Shown here: positions 8,011 to 16,946 of the stretch, one piece after another
How positions within the stretch are numbered: position 1 is the stretch's first letter
Layout: each line of letters begins with the position of its first letter
Assembly (NCBI GenBank): GCA_019894765.1
Contig: JAGXNT010000052.1
Span: 1 to 63,024 of the forward strand
Reading direction: 5' to 3'
Source: Candidatus Heimdallarchaeota archaeon
Lineage (GTDB): Archaea > Asgardarchaeota > Heimdallarchaeia > JABLTI01
DNA length: 63,024 nucleotides
The notes under the pieces: model-generated
What the model was told of the DNA's origin: nothing
The model's database searches: none
What the model saw: only the letters and a program-made list of their open reading frames with translations
Program-made: the position numbers and the translations under genes

Positions 8011-10122
8011 TCATTTTGGGTTAAGGAGCTCAAGCATTTTACCAATTTCATTTGTGGGGAACTTGCAAAATCGATTAATACAAACATATGCCGTTGCTTT
8101 ATCATTTTTCGCAGACTTGTATTTCACAAAATCAGTAATATTGTAGATTTCAGGATTCTCTTCATCTGAAGGTACAAATAGAACAACCTTATTGGGAACA
8201 TATTCACTACTTACAGCCTTAAGCATTTCAGAAGTATCATTTGCATTATACTTTCCAACAATGACGACTTCAAAAGAAGGACCAAAGGCATATTCTAGTG
8301 CAGATAGAAATAGGGTAAACGCGAGGAGAGATTGCTCAATTGTAGTCGAAAATAGTTTATTCATTTGTACTGCTTTTTCCTCGAGAGTTAAGTCCATGGT
8401 AATTCTTGAGATTCGTAACATGTTCAACATAGCAACAGAATTTCCCGATGGAATTGCTCCATCATAGATTTCTTTCTTACGAACAAGTAATTCTTCTCCA
8501 TCATTAGGTGTGAAGAAGAAAGCCCCTTTGTCTTCATCCCAGAAATGTTCAATAAGTATATCATTATATTGAATTGCTTTTTTGAGATATACTGCCTTAA
8601 ATGTAGTTTGATATAATTCCAATAAAGCCCAAATCAGGAAAGCGTAATCATCGATCATACCTTTGATAGCAACTTCCCCTTCACGAAATCTGTGCATTAA
8701 TCGACCTGAATCTGTTTCGAGATTTTTTATGATAAAATCAAGAGCTTTTTCTGATGCCGTGATATATTCCTCATTACCAAAAGTTCTTCCTGCAATCGAA
8801 AAAGCAGCAATCATTAAACCATTCCAATCTGTAAGAATTTTATCATCTTTATGAGGATGAATACGTGTCTCTCGGTTCTCAAATAGCTTTGCTCTCATAA
8901 CCTCTAATTTTTCACTTAGCTCTTTAGTTGAAATCTTAAGCTCAGAAGCCAAATCAGTAATTGATTTCCTTAGATGTGGAATATTACTGCCTGTTTTTTT
9001 CTGTGTAGCTTGATCTTTGAAATTACCTTCTTTCTCAAAATTGTAAACTTGTAAGAATAAATTGCCATCTTCCTTTCCTAGAACTTTTAGTATATCGTCA
9101 TTTGTCCAAATATAGAATGTTCCTTCTTCACCTTCGCTATCAGCATCTTCTGCTGAATAAAATCCTCCTTCTTGTGAAGTCATGTCTCTTAGAACATAAG
9201 AAAGAATTTCTTCAGCAACTACCCGAAACTCATCTTTCTTTGTAGCTTGATAAGCTTCAACATAAGCAATAACTAAAAGTGCTTGATCATAAAGCATCTT
9301 CTCAAAATGTGGGAGAAGCCATTCAGAATCTGTGGAATATCGATGGAAACCAAAACCAATATGATCATACATACCACCTGATCGCATTGCTGTTAGCGTT
9401 TTTTCCACCATCATTAATGCTCCTTTATTACCAGTTCTTTTCCAATAACGAAGTAGAAACATTAACTTATGCGGTGTTGGGAATTTTGGAGCTCCTCTAA
9501 AACCACCATTTTTTTCATCGAAAAGAAGTGTGGCTTCACGATAAGCTTCATCTAACATATCTTGTTTTAATTCCTCTCCGGGTATAGTTTCAATACTTTG
9601 TAATTGAGAAATAACCTCTTTAGCCGCCATTTGTAATTCATCACGGTTATTGTCCCAATAATTCTTTATTTTTGGAATCAATTCGAGCATTCCGATTCGA
9701 CCAAAACGACTCTCTTTAGGAAAATAAGTACCAGCTGTAAATGGTTTCTTCTCAGCATCCATTATGATAGTTAATGGCCAACCACCACTCCCAGTTATCA
9801 TTTGGCAAACTGTCATGTATATATTATCAATTTCAGGTCTTTCTTCTCTGTCAACTTTGATGTTCACAAAAGTATCATTCATGAGCTTTGCAACCACAGG
9901 ATCCTCAAAAGATTCATGTGCCATAACATGGCACCAATGACAAGTAGAATAACCTATAGAGAGAAAAATTGGTTTGTCTTCCTTTTTCGCTTTCTCAAAA
10001 GCTTCTTTTCCCCAAGGATACCAATCCACTGGATTAGTTGCATGTTGCAGTAAATACGGACTTTTCTCTTTAATTAACCGGTTGTATTTTGGCTTATTTT
10101 TTTCACTAGCTTCTTTACTCAA
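8011..10122 (-). CDS. SPATA20/YyaL-like protein: thioredoxin-fold domain plus six-hairpin domain
   Basis: This 703-residue protein belongs to the DUF255 family, found in all domains of life (human SPATA20, Bacillus YyaL). The N-terminal thioredoxin-like domain carries the family's [15 protein letters not shown] motif, and a long alpha/alpha-barrel-like region follows with [27 protein letters not shown] and [13 protein letters not shown]. The exact biochemical role is unknown; the CxxC pair suggests a redox activity and the barrel resembles sugar-processing folds. The start is TTG preceded by GGTG at nine bases. The next gene upstream on the same strand is a peroxiredoxin (45 bases away), so both may belong to one redox transcript. 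Confidence 0.93.
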   Translation of the reverse strand: MSKEASEKNKPKYNRLIKEKSPYLLQHATNPVDWYPWGKEAFEKAKKEDKPIFLSIGYSTCHWCHVMAHESFEDPVVAKLMNDTFVNIKVDREERPEIDNIYMTVCQMITGSGGWPLTIIMDAEKKPFTAGTYFPKESRFGRIGMLELIPKIKNYWDNNRDELQMAAKEVISQLQSIETIPGEELKQDMLDEAYREATLLFDEKNGGFRGAPKFPTPHKLMFLLRYWKRTGNKGALMMVEKTLTAMRSGGMYDHIGFGFHRYSTDSEWLLPHFEKMLYDQALLVIAYVEAYQATKKDEFRVVAEEILSYVLRDMTSQEGGFYSAEDADSEGEEGTFYIWTNDDILKVLGKEDGNLFLQVYNFEKEGNFKDQATQKKTGSNIPHLRKSITDLASELKISTKELSEKLEVMRAKLFENRETRIHPHKDDKILTDWNGLMIAAFSIAGRTFGNEEYITASEKALDFIIKNLETDSGRLMHRFREGEVAIKGMIDDYAFLIWALLELYQTTFKAVYLKKAIQYNDILIEHFWDEDKGAFFFTPNDGEELLVRKKEIYDGAIPSGNSVAMLNMLRISRITMDLTLEEKAVQMNKLFSTTIEQSLLAFTLFLSALEYAFGPSFEVVIVGKYNANDTSEMLKAVSSEYVPNKVVLFVPSDEENPEIYNITDFVKYKSAKNDKATAYVCINRFCKFPTNEIGKMLELLNPK

Positions 10123-10167
10123 AATCTATACACCTAGAAAAATGAAAATGAGAAGGAATGCCTTCGT

Positions 10168-10641
10168 TTAACCTTGTAATTCCTTAAGTTTTTCTTTGAC
10201 GATATTAATATGTCCTTGTGCTGTTACTTTGGGAAATGTTTCAGCAATTTTCCCTTCAGGATTGATAATAACAGTACTTCTAGTGACACCTAAGGATGTT
10301 TTCCCATACATGGTCTTTTCACCCCAAGCACCATAATCTTCTAAGACTGTTTTTTCTTCATCACTTAGAAGAAGTACTTTCAGCTCGTGTTTATCCACGA
10401 ATTTCTGATGACTTTTTGGCGAATCTGGACTCACACCTAATACTACAGTATTCATCTTCTCAAATTCTGGTAGACTTGCTGTAAAATCAATTGCCTGGAT
10501 TGTGCATCCACTTGTAAGATCTTTAGGATAAAAGTAAAGTATTACCCACTTATCCTTGAAATTATCCAAGCATACTTCAGTCCCATCTTTATCTGGCAAA
10601 CAAAAGGTTGGCGCAGAATCTCCTACATGAACTTTTAACAT
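10168..10641 (-). CDS. bcp: Peroxiredoxin of the BCP/PrxQ group
   Basis: This 157-residue enzyme reduces hydrogen peroxide and organic hydroperoxides. The peroxidatic Cys46 lies in DLTSGCTIQA (family PGCT-x-E), with YFYPKD before it. The usual PrxQ resolving Cys five residues after Cys46 is missing; Cys14 and Cys24 are other candidates, so this may be a 1-Cys or atypical enzyme. A GTG lies one codon upstream, but GAGGT eight bases before the ATG at 10641 favours the ATG. An inverted repeat sits just upstream. Likely co-transcribed with the thioredoxin-like gene that follows. Confidence 0.93.
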   Translation of the reverse strand: MLKVHVGDSAPTFCLPDKDGTEVCLDNFKDKWVILYFYPKDLTSGCTIQAIDFTASLPEFEKMNTVVLGVSPDSPKSHQKFVDKHELKVLLLSDEEKTVLEDYGAWGEKTMYGKTSLGVTRSTVIINPEGKIAETFPKVTAQGHINIVKEKLKELQG

Positions 10642-10666
10642 CACTAATTACCTCAGTTTTTTTATT

Positions 10667-10687
10667 ATGTTATCTCCGAAATAACAT
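10667..10687. promoter_or_regulatory. Inverted repeat upstream of the peroxiredoxin gene
   Basis: ATGTTAT and ATAACAT form a perfect 7-base inverted repeat with a 7-base spacer, 26 bases before the start codon. Position and shape suit an operator for a dimeric regulator, possibly redox-responsive. Confidence 0.4.
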
Positions 10688-10802
10688 CTAATTAACATAA
10701 ATCGCTGAAAAAGTATTAAGTTAATGATTAACAATCTAAGAAAAAATGTGCCATTTAGATAACTAAGTATATTGATTGGGCAAAAACAAAAGAAAGAAGA
10801 AA

Positions 10803-11366
10803 TTACTTGCCATATAATTGCTTGAGTAAGATTTCTCTAGCTATAGATTGGAAAGCTCTCTTAACACCAATTCCTTTTGTAGCGATTGTTTCATACACAG
10901 GATAACCATCTAATCCGAGACCAGCCATCATTTCAGGTCGGCTAAGTGCACCTGGAACATCTCGCTTATTTAGAGTGATAACAATGGGAACTTCTTTTCC
11001 AAATTGATCGCCTAAGAATTCTTTGAGCTCATCAACAGATTCTTGATTATATTTTTGCATTTCAGGAGTGGAATCTAGCATAAGAATAATTCCATCAACA
11101 CCACGTAGGATAACTTTCCTTTGGCTTTTGTGTCTAGTTTGTCCGGCAACTGTGTAGGCGTCAAGAATTACTCGTCCAGAAGCAGAAAATGGTGTGAAAT
11201 CGAAATAAAGTGTTCTACCAGTCGGATCAGCGATTGATGTAAAACCACCTTTGGTTAACCCTTCGACTTGGTCGTAGAGCCATCGTAAACCTGTAGTTTT
11301 TCCACTAAGAGAAGGCCCGTAGAAGACAATTTTTAAGTGAATTCGACCTTGACTATCCTTTCGCAA
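10803..11366 (-). CDS. MglA-like small Ras-family GTPase
   Basis: A 187-residue G domain. Motifs: G1 GPSLSGKTT (residues 17-25), switch region with GRTLYFDFTPF, G3-equivalent TVAGQT in place of DxxGQ, the following RKVILRGVDGIILMLDS, G4 NKRD. The G3 with T-V-A-G, the KxILRGVDG block and NKRD closely match bacterial MglA, the polarity switch that pairs with roadblock protein MglB. There is no C-terminal lipidation motif. The start is TTG with GAGGT upstream and several TATA-like boxes near 11388-11411. It lies downstream of the FYVE-like/GRAM-like gene on the same strand but behind a terminator-like hairpin. Confidence 0.93.
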   Translation of the reverse strand: MRKDSQGRIHLKIVFYGPSLSGKTTGLRWLYDQVEGLTKGGFTSIADPTGRTLYFDFTPFSASGRVILDAYTVAGQTRHKSQRKVILRGVDGIILMLDSTPEMQKYNQESVDELKEFLGDQFGKEVPIVITLNKRDVPGALSRPEMMAGLGLDGYPVYETIATKGIGVKRAFQSIAREILLKQLYGK

Positions 11367-11462
11367 TGTTTGGAAACCTCGTTTTGTGCTATTTATAAGG
11401 GAATTTATATGTGTTATATGTTTTTCTATCTATTACTAGGGTTATTTCTTTTCGTGTTCTAT

Positions 11463-11494
11463 AAAAAAACCTTTGGTTGGTGTAAATCTCAACC
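11463..11494 (-). terminator. Hairpin plus T-run after the zinc-finger/GRAM-like gene
   Basis: On the minus strand GGTTG pairs with CAACC (11494-11490 with 11479-11475), followed by seven T at 11469-11463. The stem is short. Confidence 0.4.
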
Positions 11495-11523
11495 TTAAGA
11501 ATACTTTCTTCAGTACTAATTAA

Positions 11524-13008
11524 TCATCTTGTAGGATGCCTATCAGGGTGCCTTTCTGAGTAGTATCTAAGTAAATCAGTGAAGCCAAAATCTAAGCTTG
11601 ACTTTTGAACTTCCTGTAATTGTTGCTCAAGCATGTAGATTTTTTGTGTTGTTTTCTCTCTTCTTGAGAAATAGACTTCCGGAGTAATACTTCGTTCATT
11701 AAAAGCTTTAATCAATTCCCTTAACGTATCTTTAGCAGCTTTTAATTCAATCTTTAGATTCATTACTTCTTCAGACTCAACTTCGCGTCGTGGTTCAATA
11801 GGGCGTTCTTTGAGTTGATAATTAGAAGAAGAAAATGGAATTTCCTTCAAATCCTTAATGCGTTTATCAAGCTTATCATTTAGCTGACCAAAATTTAAAT
11901 TGGCTCGATAATTCTCCATCATATAAGGATCTGTAACAATATAGTTTTCATTTTCGTTAAAGAGAATCCCAAAAATAAATTTTAGTTTAGTAATGATATT
12001 ATCTGGGCACTTAATCTTGACAATATTTCTTTCAGACATGTTGATGATTAATCTGTTGCCGGTGAAAATGCTTCGCTTGGAATCCACATCTTTAATCATA
12101 GAAATTGGAACAGATTTTGCCTTTTTCTTGATAAGTTTTGATTTGGGTAAGAAGTACATTTTCTTATTTGTAATAAATAAAGTTCCAACCTTCCTTCGTT
12201 TATTGGATGGAAATGTCACTTTAATATTTGCAAAAGCAGCAATCTTTAATTCATAAATTTCGGGTTCGAATTTTTCAATAGCATTATCAAATAATTCTGA
12301 AAATGTTTTTAGCTCTTTTACTTTAGCTTCAATATCTTCAAGCTCATTCAAAGGATCACTAAAATAATCACTGAGAATATTAGAGTAACTCAAAGCATGA
12401 GTTTTAATAATTTTGAGAGTCTTATCAATTCCTCTTAATTTACTAACTGAAATGTTTTGATTGAAGATAAGAGTTCTGGCATCTTGATATATGTGTTGAC
12501 TAACTTTGTCTAAGATTTCTGATGCCCTTTGAATTATTTCATAAAAGAGATCCTGGATACGTAATAAGTTGCCTTCAATATTTGGATAAAGACCAAAACG
12601 TTCTCTACGAATGTGTTTTGCAGAAGTAACAATTTCAGAGTACTTATTTGAGAAAGACTTGATAGTATCTAGACCTGTGCTTAACAAATTTACATTACTA
12701 CTAAATTCCTCTGAAAGACCTTCGATTTTTCTCTTAGAATCTTTGATCTTAGATGATGAACACATAGGACACCTCTTCATAGTTTTCTCAGCAGTTAGAT
12801 GATTCAACTTCCCACACACATCACACTTACTTCCAATGCTTATATGAGCGCACTCATTACAATATGTACAATCAGTTTTCTCAGAAACAATACAACCATT
12901 GCAAAATGTACCACCACAATCTTCACAATAGTATAGATAATCATTATACTGATAGCACTTCAAGCATTTTTTATTTGTATCATATTCCAATTTTAGTCTC
13001 ACACTCAT
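11524..13008 (-). CDS. FYVE-like zinc finger, coiled coil and GRAM/PH-like domain protein
   Basis: I do not recognise this 494-residue protein as a known family. Residues 15-83 contain 13 cysteines. The first eight are spaced like a FYVE finger (C15-x2-C18, C28-x2-C31, C36-x2-C39, C47-x2-C50), with CEDCGGTFCNGC very close to FYVE's central CRxCGxxFCxxC. The basic HHCR motif that binds phosphoinositides is lacking. CDVC and CPMC pairs follow. Residues about 85-245 are helical/coiled coil. Residues about 250-345 (GTLFITNKKMYFLPKS, SVPISMIKDV, NRLIINM) look like a GRAM/PH-like domain. The C-terminus is coiled coil. No membrane segment is seen, so it is probably a peripheral membrane or adaptor protein. 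A terminator-like hairpin separates it from the MglA-like GTPase downstream; a Rab-like GTPase is divergent. Confidence 0.7.
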   Translation of the reverse strand: MSVRLKLEYDTNKKCLKCYQYNDYLYYCEDCGGTFCNGCIVSEKTDCTYCNECAHISIGSKCDVCGKLNHLTAEKTMKRCPMCSSSKIKDSKRKIEGLSEEFSSNVNLLSTGLDTIKSFSNKYSEIVTSAKHIRRERFGLYPNIEGNLLRIQDLFYEIIQRASEILDKVSQHIYQDARTLIFNQNISVSKLRGIDKTLKIIKTHALSYSNILSDYFSDPLNELEDIEAKVKELKTFSELFDNAIEKFEPEIYELKIAAFANIKVTFPSNKRRKVGTLFITNKKMYFLPKSKLIKKKAKSVPISMIKDVDSKRSIFTGNRLIINMSERNIVKIKCPDNIITKLKFIFGILFNENENYIVTDPYMMENYRANLNFGQLNDKLDKRIKDLKEIPFSSSNYQLKERPIEPRREVESEEVMNLKIELKAAKDTLRELIKAFNERSITPEVYFSRREKTTQKIYMLEQQLQEVQKSSLDFGFTDLLRYYSERHPDRHPTR

Positions 13009-13320
13009 ATTGTTTGTTATTTCATATCGTTGAAACTAAAGCATTCAACGAGTGATACTTTCGTCTAAATGTAGTTTCATAAGCACAGATTCTTACATCT
13101 AGTATTTCATTTGTAGATAAAATAAGGTCGTTTTTGAAAATAAGTGAATGTAATATGAGGATGTTTTCCTAACAATGTCAAAAATGAGAGATTTTTCTTG
13201 GTTTATTTTCTAAAGCAAACGATTTAGGTATGCTACTAACGAAAAATAAATGAAGGGTGAAACTAAATAATTAATACCAATTGAGAGAATATTATAGTGA
13301 ATGAAGGTGCGTTATAAGGT
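13009..13320. promoter_or_regulatory. 312-base divergent promoter region
   Basis: No gene was seen here. It contains a perfect 7-base inverted repeat (CGTTGAA at 13028-13034, TTCAACG at 13044-13050) in the presumed leader of the FYVE-like/GRAM-like gene. For the Rab-like gene there are two weak TATA-like stretches, CGAAAAATAAAT near 13239 and AATATTATAG near 13287. GGTG at about 13304 and AAGGT directly before the ATG may act as ribosome sites. Confidence 0.4.
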
Positions 13321-15057
13321 ATGGAAGAGAAGAAATCATCAGACTACCTCTGGAAGATTGTGCTCTGTGGCACAAGTTTCGTAGGTAAAACTACAATAAG
13401 AAAACGTGCTATGGGAGAGCATTTTGCAGAAGAGTATATTTCAACCGTTGGTGCCGATTTCTCCTCCTATAAATTAAGACTTGGAGATTTGACAATAGGA
13501 TTCCAAGTATGGGACTTAGCTGGTCAAGACAAGTACAAATATATTCGTTCAAGTTTTTATGGAGGAGCAACAGGATGCTTCCTAGTTTTTGATGTAACAA
13601 ATCCAAAATCCCTGAAGGACTTATCCTCATGGGTAGACGAAGCAATTAGATACTCTAATGGTACTATTGAGATTTTTGTGATTTGTGCGAATAAAATTGA
13701 CTTGAAAGGTTATCGAGAAATAACAAGGGATATGGGAGAAAAATATGCTTCAGCAATAAGAGAGAGCTCAGGTCTCCAATGCGAATACATTGAAACATCC
13801 GCATTGACTGGAGAGAATATTGATGTTGCTTTTGATCAAATGGCAAAGTGTTTGCTTGAGCGCGAAGGAATTAGTCCTATTCAACCAATAGAAGAAATTA
13901 TAGAAACTGCTGAAGAAAGTCCTGTACATGTTAGTGAATCTCCTGTAGATGTATCTGAACCCTTGCCCACTGAAAGCACTATTGAACCAACTACTACAAA
14001 AGTAATTGATACTATACCATCGACAAGTAAATCCATACTTATAGAGGAAGACAGTGGGGAAGCGACAGAGAAATTAATTGCAGAAGTAATGGCTGTTCTC
14101 GACGAAACAGATGAAATAATAATTGGTCGAGAAAAAACAGCGGATGGAGAAAGAGCAATAACAGTAACAAAGGATGAAATCACAGAACAAGCTGTGGAAG
14201 ATGAACAAGAACCTAAAATTAGCAACGAACTCGAACGTGTTCTTGGACAAATAAACATAAAACTCGACAGCTTAACTGATCGATTAAAAGGTCTCGAAGA
14301 AGAAATATCCCAGGTAAAACCTGAGGAATTGTTAGCAGAATCTGAAGAAGAAATCGTAGATATTAGTGACATGAGGGATGAATTAGATATAATTACTCAA
14401 GAAACATTTACAACAGAAACACTGGTCACAGAAGAGGAACCTTTCACAGAAATAATCGAAGAAGTGATTTTTGAACCTGAAGAAGAAGAAGAACCCGAAT
14501 TACCTGAACCTATGCTTCCCTTAATGGATGAATTTGAAAAAGATAAACTAGATGAAGATCAGAAAGTTTTGGAAAGTCTTGTAGAAACAATTCCACTTCA
14601 TCCTAAACCTATTCAAGCTCAAGAAATAGAAGAGGATATTGAGGAAGAAGATGAAGAAGAAATTGAAGAACTAGAGGAAGAAATATCGGAACCAAATCCC
14701 AAAGAGAAAGACACTCAAATAAGATATCTAGCTGATATACCAGACAATGAATTAGTAGAGATTCCTGATGAAGAACCACTTTTATCAATAGATGATGAAG
14801 GAGTGATTGAAGAGGTTGAAGATGAAATCAGTTCAGATGATAGTGTTATAGGGACTGAACTATCAAGTGCTATGATTTCAGAATTAAAAGATATGTCAGA
14901 GGATGAAGAAGAACAAGTAGAAGCAACTTTAACTCAACCTGTCCAGGTAGAAAGAATTGAGAAGAAAAATCATTGTCCCATCTGTGGAGAAGACACAAAA
15001 TACATTAGACAATACAATAAGTATTATTGCGTAAAATGTGGACGTTATTTAATCTAA
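13321..15057 (+). CDS. Rab-like GTPase fused through an acidic linker to a C-terminal zinc ribbon
   Basis: Residues 1-180 are a complete Rab/Ras-type G domain: G1 GTSFVGKTT (17-25), G2 threonine in STVGADF, G3 WDLAGQDKYKYIR, G4 NKID, G5 ETSAL. The Gln after DLAG is present, so it should hydrolyse GTP. Residues about 185-545 are a very acidic Glu/Asp/Pro/Thr-rich, probably disordered linker. Residues 550-578 form a zinc ribbon (C552, C555, C570, C573). Ordinary Rab proteins end near 200 residues with a prenylated Cys; here the zinc ribbon replaces that tail, so any membrane contact must be indirect. The ORF is continuous without frameshift. It is divergent from the FYVE-like/GRAM-like gene. 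Confidence 0.92.
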   Translation: MEEKKSSDYLWKIVLCGTSFVGKTTIRKRAMGEHFAEEYISTVGADFSSYKLRLGDLTIGFQVWDLAGQDKYKYIRSSFYGGATGCFLVFDVTNPKSLKDLSSWVDEAIRYSNGTIEIFVICANKIDLKGYREITRDMGEKYASAIRESSGLQCEYIETSALTGENIDVAFDQMAKCLLEREGISPIQPIEEIIETAEESPVHVSESPVDVSEPLPTESTIEPTTTKVIDTIPSTSKSILIEEDSGEATEKLIAEVMAVLDETDEIIIGREKTADGERAITVTKDEITEQAVEDEQEPKISNELERVLGQINIKLDSLTDRLKGLEEEISQVKPEELLAESEEEIVDISDMRDELDIITQETFTTETLVTEEEPFTEIIEEVIFEPEEEEEPELPEPMLPLMDEFEKDKLDEDQKVLESLVETIPLHPKPIQAQEIEEDIEEEDEEEIEELEEEISEPNPKEKDTQIRYLADIPDNELVEIPDEEPLLSIDDEGVIEEVEDEISSDDSVIGTELSSAMISELKDMSEDEEEQVEATLTQPVQVERIEKKNHCPICGEDTKYIRQYNKYYCVKCGRYLI

Positions 15058-15092
15058 TAAACAAAACATTTGTGGAAAAATATCATCCAGTA

Positions 15093-15239
15093 ATGAATAC
15101 GCTGGTATTTGATACAAATATATTTCTGGATTTCGATCAAGACTTAGTAAAACTGGATATAGTATCAAACAACGCAAAAAAAGACTTGCTCCTAGAAAAA
15201 ATTCCCTTCTGGAAAAAAATTTTCGCACGAAAAAAATAA
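15093..15239 (+). CDS. Small hypothetical protein, PIN-domain-like start
   Basis: A 48-residue ORF starting at an ATG 36 bases after the Rab-like gene; an overlapping longer frame from 15027 is less likely. The opening TLVFDTNIFLDF resembles the first strand and acidic residue of PIN nucleases, but the rest is a short basic, helical tail and no further PIN motif is present. It could be a remnant, a tiny real gene or a chance ORF. There is no good ribosome site. Confidence 0.3.
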   Translation: MNTLVFDTNIFLDFDQDLVKLDIVSNNAKKDLLLEKIPFWKKIFARKK

Positions 15240-15331
15240 CATGGTAATTGCTTTTCTATTGGAAACACCACTGTTTCTGAGTGCCACAAAAGATAAAAGA
15301 GAAATGCTCTAATGGAAATAAGGGTAAGGTA

Positions 15332-15946
15332 ATGAATGCAGAAACATTTGGAAAAACAGATCTCTTTCTATGGGATCACACAAGCCCAGAAGAGACAATA
15401 AAGTTCTTAAAAAACGCTTATGACTTCTTTAGTTCAAGTTCCGTGAAGGATTCTTACAGAATTTTTGCCTTGAAAGTAGTTGCAAAGTATATCACAAAAG
15501 CAGGTTTCCCTCGAGACCAAAAAGCTTTGAATGCTGCTGCTTTATATATTGTGAATAGATTACCTGCTTCTCATCCCAATCATAGCTCCAAAAAGGAATT
15601 TGCAGAGAGGCTTAAAGTTACTGAAACAAGTCTTGATTGGTATGTGAGTTCTATTATTGAAAATCTTGGATTCTTCACAATACGTGATAGGAAAAACTTT
15701 CCTTACTACATTGAAAGAGATGGAATAACTTTTGCAGTAATTTCTTCTGTAGTAAAAGTTTTTGTGGAGGAATCCATAGTTCAAGGATTAGCAGAATTGA
15801 AACCATTTGATATAAAAAATGTTGTAGATCAAATTCTAGATATGTTAATAACCAAATTACGAATAGTCCCTCCTGTTTTTCGCCGAGATTTAACAATAAA
15901 AATCGAAGCTGATTTACAGGAAGAATTCGCAAATACAATAATATAG
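15332..15946 (+). CDS. Helical protein, possibly cyclin/TFB-like fold
   Basis: A 204-residue soluble, mostly helical protein. The segment around residues 50-110, with ALNAAALYIVNRLP, then KKEFAERLKVTETSLDWYVSSII, recalls the TFB/cyclin repeat (AAAxYIAxR followed by xEIAExxxVTExTxRxR). No zinc ribbon precedes it, and the second half is unlike a second cyclin repeat. A GTG at 15281 could extend the protein, but the ATG at 15332 is preceded by AGGGTAAGGT. It sits directly upstream of truA (51 bases), perhaps in one transcript. The function is unknown. Confidence 0.6.
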   Translation: MNAETFGKTDLFLWDHTSPEETIKFLKNAYDFFSSSSVKDSYRIFALKVVAKYITKAGFPRDQKALNAAALYIVNRLPASHPNHSSKKEFAERLKVTETSLDWYVSSIIENLGFFTIRDRKNFPYYIERDGITFAVISSVVKVFVEESIVQGLAELKPFDIKNVVDQILDMLITKLRIVPPVFRRDLTIKIEADLQEEFANTII

Positions 15947-15997
15947 TTCATTTTTAGTTGAATATAATAGAATGGTTTCAAGGGAAAGACAGCCAAT

Positions 15998-16837
15998 ATG
16001 ACCAAACAATTTGCAATTAAGGTTGCTTACCTTGGAAAAAACTACCAAGGATTTCAAAGACAAGCAGAATCAATAAAAACAATTGAAAAATCAATTTTTG
16101 AAGCTTTAATAGAACTTGAAATCATAAACAACTTTTCCGAAGCAAGATACTCATCTGCAGGACGAACAGATAGAGGAGTTAATGCAATAAGTCAAGTAAT
16201 TACCTTCAATTCCTTAAGAGAAGAAGTATACTTGGAAGAGTTAAACACTATTTTACCCAATGATATTTATGCCTGGGCAATTGCTGAGGTAAAAGAGAGT
16301 TTCAATGCAAGAAGAGATGCACTCTTACGAACGTATCGATTTTATCACTATCACTTCGATGAAAATTTTAAGTTGATGAAAAAAGCATTGAAAAAATTGG
16401 AAGGAACACATGATTTTGCTAAGCTGTGTAAAAAAGCAGATATACTCCCAAGCGGAATTGAAAAATCTACTGTCTTAAACTTGGAAACTGCAAAATTGAA
16501 TAAACGAGATAATATTTTAGAATTTGAATTCACCTCGAGAAGCTTTCTCTGGAACCAAATAAGAAAAATGGTCTCTGTAATTTTAGCTATCGGATCAGGA
16601 AAATATACCTTGGAAATCATTGATGAAGTATTAAATCCCCAATCCTTAGAACCAAAAGGTGGAATAAAACCAGTACCACCAGAAGGACTTGTTTTATATG
16701 ATGTTTATTATAAAGATCTTAAATTTACTACTCTCGCCAAAAAAGCATCTTTTCAAGATGGAATACATGAGAAGTTAAATTCCTATTCCTCTACATCAGC
16801 AGTTCTAGAATTAATGAAGAGCTCCCTGTTAAAATAA
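15998..16837 (+). CDS. truA: tRNA pseudouridine synthase A
   Basis: TruA converts uridines 38-40 of the tRNA anticodon arm to pseudouridine. The 279-residue protein has the family order: N-terminal VAYLGKNYQGFQRQ, catalytic Asp in SAGRTDRGVNA, LPNDIYAWA, RTYRFYHYH, and the C-terminal FLWNQIRKMV with PPEGLVLYDVYY. Length is within the usual 240-290. The ATG follows a short spacer after the cyclin-like gene. Confidence 0.95.
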   Translation: MTKQFAIKVAYLGKNYQGFQRQAESIKTIEKSIFEALIELEIINNFSEARYSSAGRTDRGVNAISQVITFNSLREEVYLEELNTILPNDIYAWAIAEVKESFNARRDALLRTYRFYHYHFDENFKLMKKALKKLEGTHDFAKLCKKADILPSGIEKSTVLNLETAKLNKRDNILEFEFTSRSFLWNQIRKMVSVILAIGSGKYTLEIIDEVLNPQSLEPKGGIKPVPPEGLVLYDVYYKDLKFTTLAKKASFQDGIHEKLNSYSSTSAVLELMKSSLLK

Positions 16838-16946
16838 GCTCATTTTTCCTAATACTAATAGTATGGGTAGGATGGATACATACTAAATATAGTACTGTTT
16901 TACTTCTTTTAATACAAAAAATTGTAATATTGATGGATGCAGATCA

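Noticed and set aside
13881..14372. Ser-rich 163-residue ORF on the minus strand
   Set aside because: It is the reverse image of the Glu/Asp-rich linker of the Rab-like gene; acidic codons read backwards give Ser/Phe-rich text. No ribosome site.
15559..15938. Two minus-strand ORFs inside the cyclin-like gene
   Set aside because: No conserved text; the plus strand has better start and codon use.
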